This document shows, one piece after another, positions 1 through 8,601 of a stretch of DNA of 64,000 nt. This DNA is from Bacillota bacterium (GTDB lineage Bacteria > Bacillota > UBA4882 > UBA8346): the NCBI GenBank assembly GCA_023402395.1, contig JAEYGI010000008.1, positions 7,189 through 71,188 on the forward strand, read 5' to 3'. Under the pieces are notes generated by a model, which was given only the letters and a program-made list of their open reading frames with translations, was not told where the DNA came from and searched no databases. Both the position numbers and the translations under genes were made by a program. Position 1 is the first letter of the stretch. Each line of letters begins with the position of its first letter.

Positions 1-1
1 G

Positions 2-1108
2 GGACTGGCGCTGCCGGGCAGCGCCCTGGCCCCGGCCACGATGCGGGACATCACGGCGCTGTCCCGAATGGCGGGCCGGCAGATCATGTCTCTGATCGGG
101 CAAGGGATCAAAGCCTCGGATATCCTGGTTCCGGAGGCCTTCCACAATGCGATCAAGATTCACGCGGCCATCGGCGGCTCGACCAATGCCACCTTGCATC
201 TGCCGGCCATCGCCCGGGAACTGGGCTTCGAATTGAAAGCGGAGCTCTTTGATGAAATCAACCAAAAGATCCCGCATATCGGCAACATTTATCCGGCGGG
301 CCAGTATCCCACCGAAGCGTTCTGGTTTGCGGGCGGGGTGCCCATGGTCCAGCATTTGCTCAGGGACTTCCTGGACCTTGACGTGCTGACGGTCACCGGC
401 AAGAGTTTGCGCCAAAATCTGCAAGAGATTGAGGAAGAGGGCTTTTTCCCGAGGAACGCCGGCTATCTGAGCAATTACGGACTCCGGCCGGAACAGGTGA
501 TTCATCCGGTGGAAGCGGTGGAAGCCATGGGTTCGATCGCGGTTCTCAAAGGGAATCTGGCTCCCGAGGGCTCGGTGATCAAATACGCGGCCGTTTCCGC
601 CGAGATGTTGCGCCATGTCGGGCCGGCCAGAGTCTTCAATTCCGAGGAGGACTGCCATCGGGCCGTAATTGAGGAGCGGGTCGAGCCCGGGGCGGTGTTG
701 ATCATTCGCTATGAGGGGCCGCGCGGCTCGGGAATGCCGGAGATGCTGATGACCACCGAGGCCATTGTCTGCGATCCGCGCTTGAACGGCTCGACCGTGC
801 TGGTCACTGACGGCCGCTTTTCCGGAGCCACCCGGGGCCCCTGCGTCGGTCACGTGTCGCCGGAAGCCGCCGTCGGCGGCCCGATTGCGCTGGTCCGGGA
901 CGGCGATCTGATTGAAATCGATATCCCGGGCCGGAGCTTGAACATTGTGGGATTTGAGGGACAGCGCCGCGACCGGGCCGAGATCGACCGGGTCCTGGCG
1001 GAGCGGAGATCCGGCTGGAAAGCGCCGCAGTCCAAAGCGCGGCGGGGCGTCTTCAAACGGTATACCGAGCGGGCGCTGTCCGCCATGAAGGGTGCTGGTT
1101 TGGAATAA
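2..1108 (+). CDS. IlvD/Edd family dehydratase, 5'-truncated by window edge
   Basis: This is the C-terminal 368 residues of a dihydroxy-acid or sugar-acid dehydratase; the frame is open to the first base, so the start lies outside the window. Family motifs are visible: LPGSALAPATMRD at the left edge, GGSTNATLHLPAIA, GPRGSGMPEM and TDGRFSGATRGPCVGHVSPEA. The last two belong to the C-terminal barrel domain that closes over the Fe-S cluster and Mg site. Known members remove water from 2,3-dihydroxy acids in valine/isoleucine synthesis or from aldonic acids. The TDGRFSG form resembles IlvD more than arabinonate or xylonate dehydratases. The facing sugar-type oxidoreductase leaves a sugar-acid role open. 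Family call is firm, substrate is not. Confidence 0.9.
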   Translation, partial: GLALPGSALAPATMRDITALSRMAGRQIMSLIGQGIKASDILVPEAFHNAIKIHAAIGGSTNATLHLPAIARELGFELKAELFDEINQKIPHIGNIYPAGQYPTEAFWFAGGVPMVQHLLRDFLDLDVLTVTGKSLRQNLQEIEEEGFFPRNAGYLSNYGLRPEQVIHPVEAVEAMGSIAVLKGNLAPEGSVIKYAAVSAEMLRHVGPARVFNSEEDCHRAVIEERVEPGAVLIIRYEGPRGSGMPEMLMTTEAIVCDPRLNGSTVLVTDGRFSGATRGPCVGHVSPEAAVGGPIALVRDGDLIEIDIPGRSLNIVGFEGQRRDRAEIDRVLAERRSGWKAPQSKARRGVFKRYTERALSAMKGAGLE

Positions 1109-1124
1109 GGACCGCTGGGGTCTT

Positions 1125-1146
1125 GGGCCGGATAGTTATCCGGCCC
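1125..1146. other. Hairpin between convergent genes
   Basis: A perfect 9-bp stem (GGGCCGGAT / ATCCGGCCC) with a 4-base loop lies just after the dehydratase stop and overlaps the last codons of the opposing oxidoreductase. There is no T-run on either side, so it is at best a weak bidirectional terminator or an mRNA 3'-end stabiliser. Confidence 0.5.
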
Positions 1147-2218
1147 AGATCTGAGTGCTGGTTACGATCGGCCGCTTTTGAGCGGCCGATTCTTCGATCA
1201 GGAGCGCCAGATATTGATCCTGGGCGGCCTCGGCCAGACTGTAAAAGGAGTCACCGCTGTCGATAAACTGTTTCATTCGGGCCAGACAAGTCGCCAGGGC
1301 GATCTCCTCATCGGAGAGCCGGGCCGGAGCAAAGGGGTTGGTATAGAGCCATTCTCCCTCGCCGAGGATGCCCTTGAGATGATACCCTTCAAGATTGCCG
1401 TCCAGGCCCGCGTCCAGCCGTTGCAGCGCAAACTCCATGGGAGTCCGGTAATCCAGCAGATATTTGACGGAATCCTGATGGAGTTCGCCGCGAACTCCCC
1501 GGATCAGGATTCGTTGGGAGCGGGCCCAGGAACGGTGCTGATTTTTTTCGAAATCGTAGAGGCCGACCTTGGCGCCGAAGTCGAGCGTTGCCAAGGTGTG
1601 CTGAGTGGCGACGATGCGTTCCTCCGCGGGCGGCCCGTTGCGGCCCGGTCCCTCTATGACGGGCGGGTCAAAAGCGAAGGCGTTGATCCGCGCGTTTTCG
1701 AAACCGATTCCGAGGGCTTTCCGGATCAGACTGATCCCATGATAGCTATGGTTGACGGAGATATGGGCGTAATGGATCTCGCCCAGTTTGCCCGACTGGG
1801 CCACGGCGAGCCGTGCCCGGTGCATCGGCTGTAGGGCGAATTGCTCGGCGATTTGTAGTTTGGCGCCGGGCCCGACGGCCTCGTAGAGAGCGCGCAGGGT
1901 TTGGAGGTCGTTGGCGGGCGGGGTTTCGGCCAGCACCGGGACTCCTTTGGCAGCCAACTCTTTGATCACTCCGGGGCCGGCATCCTTGGCAACGGCGGTC
2001 AGCACAAAATTGGGAGCTGTCTTGGCGAGCAGGTCGTCAGCGGACTCAAACCCCCGTATTCCCCAGCGATTTTCTAATTCCAACCGTTTCGTTTCCCGGC
2101 GGGTCACAACTCCGCATACTTCGAACCGGTCCGGCAGCAAGGCGGCGATCTGCAGATACATCTCAGCCCGCCAACCGCTTCCGACAATACCGAAAACAAT
2201 TTTGCCGTTCGGAGCCAT
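1136..2218 (-). CDS. Gfo/Idh/MocA family NAD(P)-dependent oxidoreductase
   Basis: A 360-residue protein whose N-terminus (KIVFGIVGSGWRAEMYL) is a Rossmann dinucleotide-binding loop, followed by LLAKTAPNFVLTAV and GVPVLAETPPA, typical of Gfo/Idh/MocA dehydrogenases. The family oxidises or reduces sugars, inositols and related polyols. I chose the ATG at 2218 because GGGGAGG lies 7 bases upstream; an in-frame ATG 12 codons earlier has no such site. The classic EKP catalytic lysine motif appears as AETPPA, so the usual lysine is replaced. Catalysis may therefore differ from the textbook family. It converges on the dehydratase gene. Substrate unknown. Confidence 0.85.
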   Translation of the reverse strand: MAPNGKIVFGIVGSGWRAEMYLQIAALLPDRFEVCGVVTRRETKRLELENRWGIRGFESADDLLAKTAPNFVLTAVAKDAGPGVIKELAAKGVPVLAETPPANDLQTLRALYEAVGPGAKLQIAEQFALQPMHRARLAVAQSGKLGEIHYAHISVNHSYHGISLIRKALGIGFENARINAFAFDPPVIEGPGRNGPPAEERIVATQHTLATLDFGAKVGLYDFEKNQHRSWARSQRILIRGVRGELHQDSVKYLLDYRTPMEFALQRLDAGLDGNLEGYHLKGILGEGEWLYTNPFAPARLSDEEIALATCLARMKQFIDSGDSFYSLAEAAQDQYLALLIEESAAQKRPIVTSTQIWAG

Positions 2219-2350
2219 CCCAATACCTCCCCGAAACGTCTTCGTAAATATCATTATAAACCCTTTCCCGGATATGTCAAAAGAAAGAGGGAGAGGGACC
2301 GGCCTGATTTCGAAGATTATTGGCGGACGGGTGGAAAACTTGACCCGCGC

Positions 2351-2375
2351 AAAAAGCCGCCTCTTTCGAGGCGGC
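2351..2375 (-). terminator. Rho-independent terminator of pectate lyase 1
   Basis: Read on the minus strand, an 8-bp stem GCCGCCTC / GAGGCGGC with a 4-base loop is followed by TTTTT. It sits about 30 bases after the stop of the 2405-4117 gene. Confidence 0.85.
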
Positions 2376-2404
2376 CTGATGCTGGCCTTGCTTTGCCTTA
2401 CGTA

Positions 2405-4117
2405 TTAGGGATTTCCTTTGCCGATTCCGACATAGTTCTTTAGATTGTCTTTCACCCATTGGGCGCTGTGCGGACTGTAGGTGTAATATTGACCGGGGGT
2501 CCAGACGTAATTCCCGGACGGCGGATTGTCCTGGGCCGCTCCGTTGTCCCCCTCGAACAGGCTGCCGACGTCCTCGACATACCCCGGATGGCTGGAATCG
2601 TCATAGGCGGCGAAAGCGTTATGGGTATTGAGGAAGTAATTGTTCTCGGAGTAGATATTGGCGCGGTCGCCTCGGCCAATGGCGTAGGTCGGGTTATTGT
2701 CGTAATAGTTGTTGTAGACGTGGACCGGTCCGAACCGTACTCGCGGAGCCCGCTCATACACATTGTACCAATAATTGTGGTGGAAGGTGCAGGTGTAATG
2801 CCAGTCGCGTTTGTCGGAATTGCTTTGCGCGGATTCGGCCGCGGAATCGCTGTCACCGCCTCCAACCAGGCAGGCTGTTTTTTGATAATGGAAATAATTA
2901 TAGGAGACAGTGACAAACCGGGCGTTCCGGGTCGGATCCACCAGGCCGTCAAGGGTTTCGTGCATCGTGCAATGATCAACCCAGACATGATGCACATCTT
3001 GAGCAAAGGTTACCGTATCATATCCTTCGGAGTCGCCGGGGTTGAACCCGCCGTTCATGACGTCCAGGTTTTTGATAATGATGTTGCTGCCTCGCAGATA
3101 CAAACCGAAGTTGAGGGAAGCGCCGCTGCCCGCGCCGACGATGGTCTTGTTGGATTTCACATTGATCATGCCCGGTCCGCCGGTGAGATTGCCGTGAATA
3201 ACGATAATGGCGGGGTTGTCATCTTCGTACAAAACATCTTCCAGCGTGGCTTTATCGTAAACATGGATTACCGTGCCGCCCGCACCGCCGGTGGTTCCGT
3301 TCTGGCCCAGGTAGTTGACGGCGGCCCAGCCCACCGGAGAGCCGATCGCCGGATAATCGCCTCCTCCGGACGGAGTCGGTGTCGGAGTGGCAGTTGAGGG
3401 CGTCGGTGTTGGAGTGGGAGTGGAGCCGCTTGACGGTGTCGGTGTGGGTGTCGCGCTTGACGGAGTTGGGGTCGGTGTCGCCGAGCTCGGTGTGGGTGTT
3501 GGTGTCGGGGTTGACGTACCGCCGCTCAGATCGTCGACGATCACATCGTCAAATTCAGCGCTGGCATTGTAAGTAGTAACCGCTGGCCTGCCGGTGGCGA
3601 GCGAGGAGTCGGTGGCCGACAGTTCCAGGACGCCGTTAACGGACGCTTGAAGGCTGGTCCCGTTCACCGCCAGTTTCAGAGTGTACCACGTTCCCGTGGT
3701 CACCGCATAGGTTTTCGAGGCCAGCGTAGTGGAAGCGCCGCTGACCTTTTTGCGGATTTCCAGGGTATTGGAGTTGGTGAGCACCGCAAAATAATAGTTG
3801 CTGGAGCTGGAGTACCGGGCCGCAATACCGAAATACCGGCCGCTTCCGTTAAAGGAGAGCGCTTTGGCCCGGGCTTGGATGGAATAATTGGCCCAGGTGG
3901 CAGTACCGTTGTACGCATGGGCTGTCGTGGAAGTACTGGACTGCTTGTACACGTAGCTGCCGTCGGTTACGACCGACCAGGACCCGTTGTTGGTTCCCCA
4001 TCCGCTGGAGTTGCCGTCTTGAAAATCATCGCTGAACAACGTGGCGGCTCCGGCCAGGGTTTGGACGGCGAGTAACAATACCGCCACCCAAAAGAGGCAT
4101 AAAACCTTTTTGAACAT
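2405..4117 (-). CDS. Secreted modular pectate lyase 1 (PL1)
   Basis: A 570-residue exported enzyme. Residues 1-24 are a signal peptide (MFKKVLCLFWVAVLLLA). About 25-195 form a concanavalin-A-like jelly-roll module (SDDFQDGNSSGW to AEFDDVIVDDL), probably carbohydrate-binding. About 197-255 are a PTPTPSS-rich linker, and the rest is a family 1 polysaccharide lyase. PL1 signatures include WVDHCTMHETLDGLVD (the WxDH and calcium-binding aspartates) and RAPRVRFGPVHVYNNYY, which carries the catalytic arginine region. Known PL1 enzymes cleave polygalacturonate by calcium-dependent beta-elimination outside the cell. The ATG at 4117 follows AAGGAGG. Two close paralogs follow in the same orientation. 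A 65-base tract is identical to the next gene, suggesting recent conversion. Confidence 0.95.
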   Translation of the reverse strand: MFKKVLCLFWVAVLLLAVQTLAGAATLFSDDFQDGNSSGWGTNNGSWSVVTDGSYVYKQSSTSTTAHAYNGTATWANYSIQARAKALSFNGSGRYFGIAARYSSSSNYYFAVLTNSNTLEIRKKVSGASTTLASKTYAVTTGTWYTLKLAVNGTSLQASVNGVLELSATDSSLATGRPAVTTYNASAEFDDVIVDDLSGGTSTPTPTPTPSSATPTPTPSSATPTPTPSSGSTPTPTPTPSTATPTPTPSGGGDYPAIGSPVGWAAVNYLGQNGTTGGAGGTVIHVYDKATLEDVLYEDDNPAIIVIHGNLTGGPGMINVKSNKTIVGAGSGASLNFGLYLRGSNIIIKNLDVMNGGFNPGDSEGYDTVTFAQDVHHVWVDHCTMHETLDGLVDPTRNARFVTVSYNYFHYQKTACLVGGGDSDSAAESAQSNSDKRDWHYTCTFHHNYWYNVYERAPRVRFGPVHVYNNYYDNNPTYAIGRGDRANIYSENNYFLNTHNAFAAYDDSSHPGYVEDVGSLFEGDNGAAQDNPPSGNYVWTPGQYYTYSPHSAQWVKDNLKNYVGIGKGNP

Positions 4118-4142
4118 ACGAATTCCTCCTTCGTTTTTATTC

Positions 4143-4182
4143 CTATCGGCATACAGGATGAAACCTGTGCTGATAGCGCCTT
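4143..4182 (-). ncRNA. Structured mRNA leader shared with pectate lyase 3
   Basis: On the minus strand the leader reads GGCGCTATC, an inner hairpin (ACAGG / CCTGT), then GATAGG, so an outer CTATC / GATAG stem encloses a short hairpin, about 25 bases before the ribosome site. The 8277-8315 leader has the same outer stem and flanks but a different inner hairpin. I do not recognise it as a named riboswitch class. Confidence 0.45.
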
Positions 4183-4247
4183 TGCCTGAGGACGGGTTGA
4201 GAATGGGTATCATTTTAATAATTTTTTGTAAATTAAACTTTTACTTA

Positions 4248-4276
4248 ATTTTAATATTTATTTTACTACTTGTCAA
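4248..4276 (-). promoter_or_regulatory. Sigma-A promoter of pectate lyase 1
   Basis: TTGACA (4271-4276), 17-base spacer, TAAAAT (4248-4253), read on the minus strand. Transcription should start near 4241, giving a leader of about 125 bases. The AT-rich stretch downstream is nearly the same as at the 8378-8406 promoter. Confidence 0.8.
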
Positions 4277-4397
4277 TTTCTGGGTTGGGTTCGGTGGAGG
4301 CGATACCGGCAAATTATCCCGGGGATTCATCGATTTGCGACGGCTATCATCAAAAACCAAGGAAAACGATTGCCGTATTTAACGAGTGGCAAATGAG

Positions 4398-4427
4398 AAA
4401 AGGGCGCCTCTTACGAGGCGCCCTTTT
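4398..4427 (-). terminator. Terminator of pectate lyase 2
   Basis: A 9-bp stem GGGCGCCTC / GAGGCGCCC with loop TTAC, flanked by A-run and T-run, so it can work in both directions. It lies 20 bases beyond the stop of the 4448-6139 gene. Confidence 0.85.
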
Positions 4428-4447
4428 AACTCGGTTATTGGGACGGG

Positions 4448-6139
4448 TCAGGGATTCCCTTTGCCGACTCCGACGTAGTTCTTTAAGTTGGACTTGACCC
4501 AGGAGGCACTGTGAGCGCTGTAGGAGTAATATTGGCCAGGAGTCCAGACATAATTGCCGGACGGCGGGTCATCGCTGGTACTGCCGTTGCTCCCCTCGAA
4601 CAAGCTGCCGACATCATCGACGTAGCCGGGGTTGCTGGAATCATCATAGTCGTAAAAGGCGTTATGGGCATTGTAGAAATAATTGGACTCCGAGTAGATG
4701 TTGGACCGGTCGCCCTTTCCAATGGCGTAACTGTCCAGATTCTCGTAATAGTTATTGTAGACGTGAACCGGGCCAAACCGTACCCGCGGGCACCGGGAAT
4801 TGATGCCGGTCCAATAGTTGTGGTGGAAAGTGCAGGTATAGTGCCAATTCCGTTTGTCGGAGCTGCTTTGAGCGTCGCGGGCCGCTGAATCGCTGTCGCT
4901 GCCTCCGACCAGGCAGGCCGAATTCTGAGTGTGGAAGTGGCAGTATGAGACGGTGACGAACCGGGCGTTCCGGGTCGGATCGACCAAACCATCCATCGTC
5001 TCATGCATGGTGCAATGATCGACCCAGACATGGTGCAGATCCTGGGCAAAGGTCACTGCATCAAGGCCTTCCGAATCTCCCTCGTTATACCCGCCGTTCA
5101 TGATGTCCAGGTTCTTGATAATGATATTGTTGCCCCGCAGATACAATCCAAAGTTGAGGGACGCGCCGCTGCCTGCTCCGACAATGGTTTTATTGGATCG
5201 GACATTAGTGTCCATGGCCGGACCGCCGGTAAGATTGCCGTGAACCACTACGATCGCCGGGTTGTCATTGGCGTTCAGGGCACTGTCCAGGGAGGACTTG
5301 TTATAGACATGGACGACCGTACCGCCCGCTCCGCCGGTGGTGCCGTTTTGGCTGAGATAGTTAACTGCGGCCCAGCCCACCGGAGAGCCGATCGCCGGAT
5401 AATCGCCTCCTCCGGACGGAGTCGGTGTCGGGGTGGCGGTTGAAGGCGTCGGTGTTGGCGTGGGAGTGGAACCGCTTGACGGTGTCGGTGTAGGTGTCGC
5501 GCCGACGGACGGCGTCGGTGTCGGAGTGCTGGTGCCGCCACCCAGATCGTCGACAATGATGTTGTCGTATTTGGCTGTCACTTTGTAGGGGAGCAGGCCG
5601 ACCGCGCCGGAAGACAGGCTGGAGTCGGTGGCCGTCAATTGGAGCGTGCCGTTGACGTACAGGCTGAGGCTGCTTCCACTCATGACCAGTCGGATGGTGT
5701 ACCAGGTGCCGGTTGACGCGGTGTAGCTTTTCGAAGCCAGCGTGGTTGAGCTGCCGCTGACCTTTTTGCGGATTTCAAGCGTGTCGTCTTGCATGCTGGC
5801 CGCGTAGAAATTGTTGCCGTCCCGGTACCGGCCGCAAACATACACTCGGTTGGACCCGTTGAAATTATCAACCTTGACCCGCGCTTCCACCGAAAAATTG
5901 GTCCAACTGGTGGAACCGGCCGAGGTGCGGCCCTCATCAGTGCCGGACTTGTAATAAACGTAGCTGCCGCTGTCCGAAACCACCGACCAGGTACCCTGGG
6001 TCGCAGTCCAGCCGGTGGCGTTGCCGTCGTCGAAATTGTCGCTGAACAGCGTCGCGGCATTCGATCCCGGAGCGACGGCCAAGAGCATGGCAACGGCTAA
6101 AATCATAATCAATCCCAAATGAACTCTACTCTTCTTCAC
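4448..6139 (-). CDS. Secreted modular pectate lyase 2 (PL1)
   Basis: A 563-residue paralog of the neighbouring lyases. It starts at GTG 6139 behind GGAGG and has a signal peptide (MKKSRVHLGLIMILAVAML), a jelly-roll module of a second subtype (SDNFDDGNATGWTATQGTW, closer to the one at 36877-38547), a PTPTPS linker and a PL1 domain. The catalytic landmarks WVDHCTMHETMDGLVD and RCPRVRFGPVHVYNNYY are intact, so it should be an active extracellular calcium-dependent pectate lyase. The catalytic half is nearest to genes 1 and 3 of the cluster while the binding module is not. This suggests module exchange between paralogs. Confidence 0.95.
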   Translation of the reverse strand: MKKSRVHLGLIMILAVAMLLAVAPGSNAATLFSDNFDDGNATGWTATQGTWSVVSDSGSYVYYKSGTDEGRTSAGSTSWTNFSVEARVKVDNFNGSNRVYVCGRYRDGNNFYAASMQDDTLEIRKKVSGSSTTLASKSYTASTGTWYTIRLVMSGSSLSLYVNGTLQLTATDSSLSSGAVGLLPYKVTAKYDNIIVDDLGGGTSTPTPTPSVGATPTPTPSSGSTPTPTPTPSTATPTPTPSGGGDYPAIGSPVGWAAVNYLSQNGTTGGAGGTVVHVYNKSSLDSALNANDNPAIVVVHGNLTGGPAMDTNVRSNKTIVGAGSGASLNFGLYLRGNNIIIKNLDIMNGGYNEGDSEGLDAVTFAQDLHHVWVDHCTMHETMDGLVDPTRNARFVTVSYCHFHTQNSACLVGGSDSDSAARDAQSSSDKRNWHYTCTFHHNYWTGINSRCPRVRFGPVHVYNNYYENLDSYAIGKGDRSNIYSESNYFYNAHNAFYDYDDSSNPGYVDDVGSLFEGSNGSTSDDPPSGNYVWTPGQYYSYSAHSASWVKSNLKNYVGVGKGNP

Positions 6140-6498
6140 CTGTTAACCCTCCTTTTTGTTATTAATTCACCAAGCTGACCGAGCCGGATTGCAAATTGTT
6201 TGGCCTTCACCTCCCTTCATGGGCGCTTCCGGTACTGTTTGGCAGTTAACAAATATTAGAAATATTTTATATTTTCATTATAAATGATTATGTCTCCAAA
6301 AACCGCGCAAATTTTGCCTGGTTCGATCGAGACTGATACTTTTTTGCCAGATAAATTCATTCAAATTCCGTTTTTATTCTGGTTTCGGGCTAGTTTTTAT
6401 TCGACGCGACGCAGCTTAAAAGCCATGCCGCCGTCACGATTTGAAGGCGAAAAGTTCAACCAAATTGTGAAATTTTTTCGCCGTCAAGCGTTTAACGC
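6140..6498. other. Intergenic leader of pectate lyase 2
   Basis: No gene is visible. The minus-strand leader of pectate lyase 2 lies here and does not resemble the shared leader of lyases 1 and 3. It contains a second GGGAGGTGA-like site far upstream of the start. The AT-rich part at 6247-6290 probably holds the promoter, but I could not assign a convincing -35 box. Confidence 0.4.
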
Positions 6499-6524
6499 AA
6501 AAAAAGCCGTCTCTTGCGAGACGG
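6499..6524 (-). terminator. Terminator of pectate lyase 3
   Basis: Stem GCCGTCTC / GAGACGGC with loop TTGC, followed on the minus strand by a run of seven T. It lies about 30 bases after the stop at 6556. Confidence 0.85.
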
Positions 6525-6555
6525 CCGGATGTAGACTTTTGATCCGCCATGGATA

Positions 6556-8250
6556 TCAGGGATTGCCTTTGCCTACGCCGACATAATTTTTCAGATTGGC
6601 CTTAATCCATTGGGCGGAGTGGGCGGTATAGGAATAATACTGGCCTGGAGTCCATACATAGTTGCCGGACGGCGGGTTATCCAGGGTATTGCCGTTGTCT
6701 CCTTCGAACAGACTGCCGACATCCTCGACATAACCCGGATTACTGGAATCGTCGTATGCGGAGAAGGCGTCCAGGCTGTTATAGAAATAATTCGACTCGG
6801 AGTAAATATTGGCGCGATCGCCCCTGCCGATGGCATAGTCGCCGAGACCGTCGTAATAATTATTGTAGACGTGGACCGCGCCAAACCGCACCCGCGGGCA
6901 TCTCGACTTGATGCCGGTCCAGTAGTTGTGATGGAAGGTGCAGGTATAATGCCATTCTCGCTTGTCGGAGTTGCTCTGGGCGGAAACGGCCGCGGAATCG
7001 CTATCGCTGCCTCCGATTAGGCAGGCGGTGTTTTGAGTGTGGAAATTACAATAGGAGACGGTCACGAACCGGGCGTTCCGGGTCGGATCGACCAGACCAT
7101 CCATGGTCTCGTGCATGGTGCAATGATCGACCCAAACATGGTGCAAATCCTGAGCGAAGGTCACCGCGTCAAGGCCTTCGGAATCCCCGGGATTATATCC
7201 GCCGTTCATGATGTCCAGGTTTTTGATGATGATATTGCTGCCCCTCAGATACAAACCAAAATTGAGGGAGGCACCGCTGCCGGCGCCGACGATGGTTTTG
7301 TTCGATTTCACGTTGGTGTTCATCGCCGGACCGCCGGTCAGATTGCCATGAACGACGACGATCAGGGGATTGTCATCTTCGTATAGGACATCATCCAGGG
7401 TGGCCTTGTCGTAGACATGGATCACCGGACCGCCCGCTCCACCGGTAGTGCCGTTTTGACCCAAATAATTGACAGCGGCCCAGCCAACCGGAGTACCGAT
7501 TTCCGGATAATCCGTCGCGGTCGGGGTCGGTGTGGGGGTACCCGGGACCGGAGTCGGTGTCGGTGTCGTGGTTGACGGTGTTGGGGTCGGAGTCGCGCTA
7601 CTCGGTGTCGGAGTGGGTGTAGCGCTTGACGGAGTCGGCGTCGGAGTGCTGACGGCTCCCGAATCCTCGACCAGCACATCATCAAATTCGGCGCTGGCGT
7701 TGTAGGTGGTTACCGCGACTCTGCCGGCGGCAATCGAAGCGTCGGTGGCCGACAGTTCCAGAACGCCGTTAACGGACGCTTGGAGACTGGTCCCGTTCAC
7801 CGCCAATTTTAGTGTGTACCAGGTTCCCGTGGCTACGGTATAAGTTTTTGAGGCCAGCGTAGTGGAAGCGCCCCCGACCTTTTTGCGGATCTCCAGAGTA
7901 TTGGAGTTGGTCAGCACCACAAAGTAATAGTTACTGGAACTGGAGTAACGGGCCGCGATACCGAAGTACCGGCCGGATCCGTTGAAGGATAGCGCCTTGG
8001 CCCGGGCCTGGATTGAGTAATTGGCCCAGGTCGAGGTGCCGTTGTACGCGTGCGCCGTTGTGGACGTTCCGGACTGTTTGTACACATAGCTGCCGTCGGT
8101 AACGACCGACCAGGAACCGTTGGAGGTTCCCCATCCGCTGGAGTTGCCGTCTTGAAAATCATCGCTCAGCAAAACGGCGGCTCCGGCTAGGGTTTGGGCT
8201 GCCAGCAACAATACAGCCAGCCCGACGAGGCATAACACCTTTTTGAACAC
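6556..8250 (-). CDS. Secreted modular pectate lyase 3 (PL1)
   Basis: A 564-residue protein built like pectate lyase 1: signal peptide (MFKKVLCLVGLAVLLLA), jelly-roll module, PTPTPS linker and PL1 domain with WVDHCTMHETMDGLVD and RCPRVRFGAVHVYNNYY. The start is GTG 8250 behind AAGGAGG. The first two modules are nearly the same as in pectate lyase 1, and so are promoter and leader, so the two are likely duplicates. Predicted role: extracellular cleavage of pectate with calcium. The linker differs in length and repeat order from its neighbours, as expected for a slippage-prone PTP repeat. Confidence 0.95.
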   Translation of the reverse strand: MFKKVLCLVGLAVLLLAAQTLAGAAVLLSDDFQDGNSSGWGTSNGSWSVVTDGSYVYKQSGTSTTAHAYNGTSTWANYSIQARAKALSFNGSGRYFGIAARYSSSSNYYFVVLTNSNTLEIRKKVGGASTTLASKTYTVATGTWYTLKLAVNGTSLQASVNGVLELSATDASIAAGRVAVTTYNASAEFDDVLVEDSGAVSTPTPTPSSATPTPTPSSATPTPTPSTTTPTPTPVPGTPTPTPTATDYPEIGTPVGWAAVNYLGQNGTTGGAGGPVIHVYDKATLDDVLYEDDNPLIVVVHGNLTGGPAMNTNVKSNKTIVGAGSGASLNFGLYLRGSNIIIKNLDIMNGGYNPGDSEGLDAVTFAQDLHHVWVDHCTMHETMDGLVDPTRNARFVTVSYCNFHTQNTACLIGGSDSDSAAVSAQSNSDKREWHYTCTFHHNYWTGIKSRCPRVRFGAVHVYNNYYDGLGDYAIGRGDRANIYSESNYFYNSLDAFSAYDDSSNPGYVEDVGSLFEGDNGNTLDNPPSGNYVWTPGQYYSYTAHSAQWIKANLKNYVGVGKGNP

Positions 8251-8276
8251 GAGAATTCCTCCTTCATTTGTTTATC

Positions 8277-8315
8277 CTATCTAAGATACCGGCCTCGGCC
8301 GGTATTGATAGCGCC
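8277..8315 (-). ncRNA. Structured mRNA leader shared with pectate lyase 1
   Basis: Same arrangement as 4143-4182: GGCGCTATC, an inner hairpin, then GATAGG. Here the inner stem is 9 bp (ATACCGGCC / GGCCGGTAT) instead of 5 bp of unrelated sequence. Keeping the pairing while the bases change supports a functional RNA fold. Confidence 0.45.
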
Positions 8316-8377
8316 TTCGGGCGGAGAAGCATTAACCGGGCGGCGTAATAATTTTTTGTAAATTAAACTTTTATTTA

Positions 8378-8406
8378 ATATTAAGACCGATTTATTTCCC
8401 TGTCAA
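8378..8406 (-). promoter_or_regulatory. Sigma-A promoter of pectate lyase 3
   Basis: Minus strand TTGACA (8401-8406), 17-base spacer, TAATAT (8378-8383). The AT-rich sequence after the -10 box closely matches that of the pectate lyase 1 promoter. Confidence 0.8.
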
Positions 8407-8549
8407 TTTTTTGGATCGATTCCATTGGGTCAACTTTTCAAAATATTTCTTCAATTCATCGCTTTGCGACGTTATTGATAAAAGCAGTTGAAATTTTTAA
8501 AAAATAATCCGGCCGGAAGCTATATAAGAATATAAGAGTAAGGCAAAAG

Positions 8550-8580
8550 TAAAAGTAAAAGAGAGCGATAGCGCTCTCTT
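8550..8580 (-). terminator. Terminator of the lipoprotein gene
   Basis: Stem AGAGAGCG / CGCTCTCT with a 4-base loop. On the minus strand it is followed by TTTTACTTTT. It ends the 8602-9396 unit; the T-run on the plus side makes it potentially bidirectional. Confidence 0.8.
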
Positions 8581-8601
8581 TTTGCTTGTTTTATTTATTG
8601 A

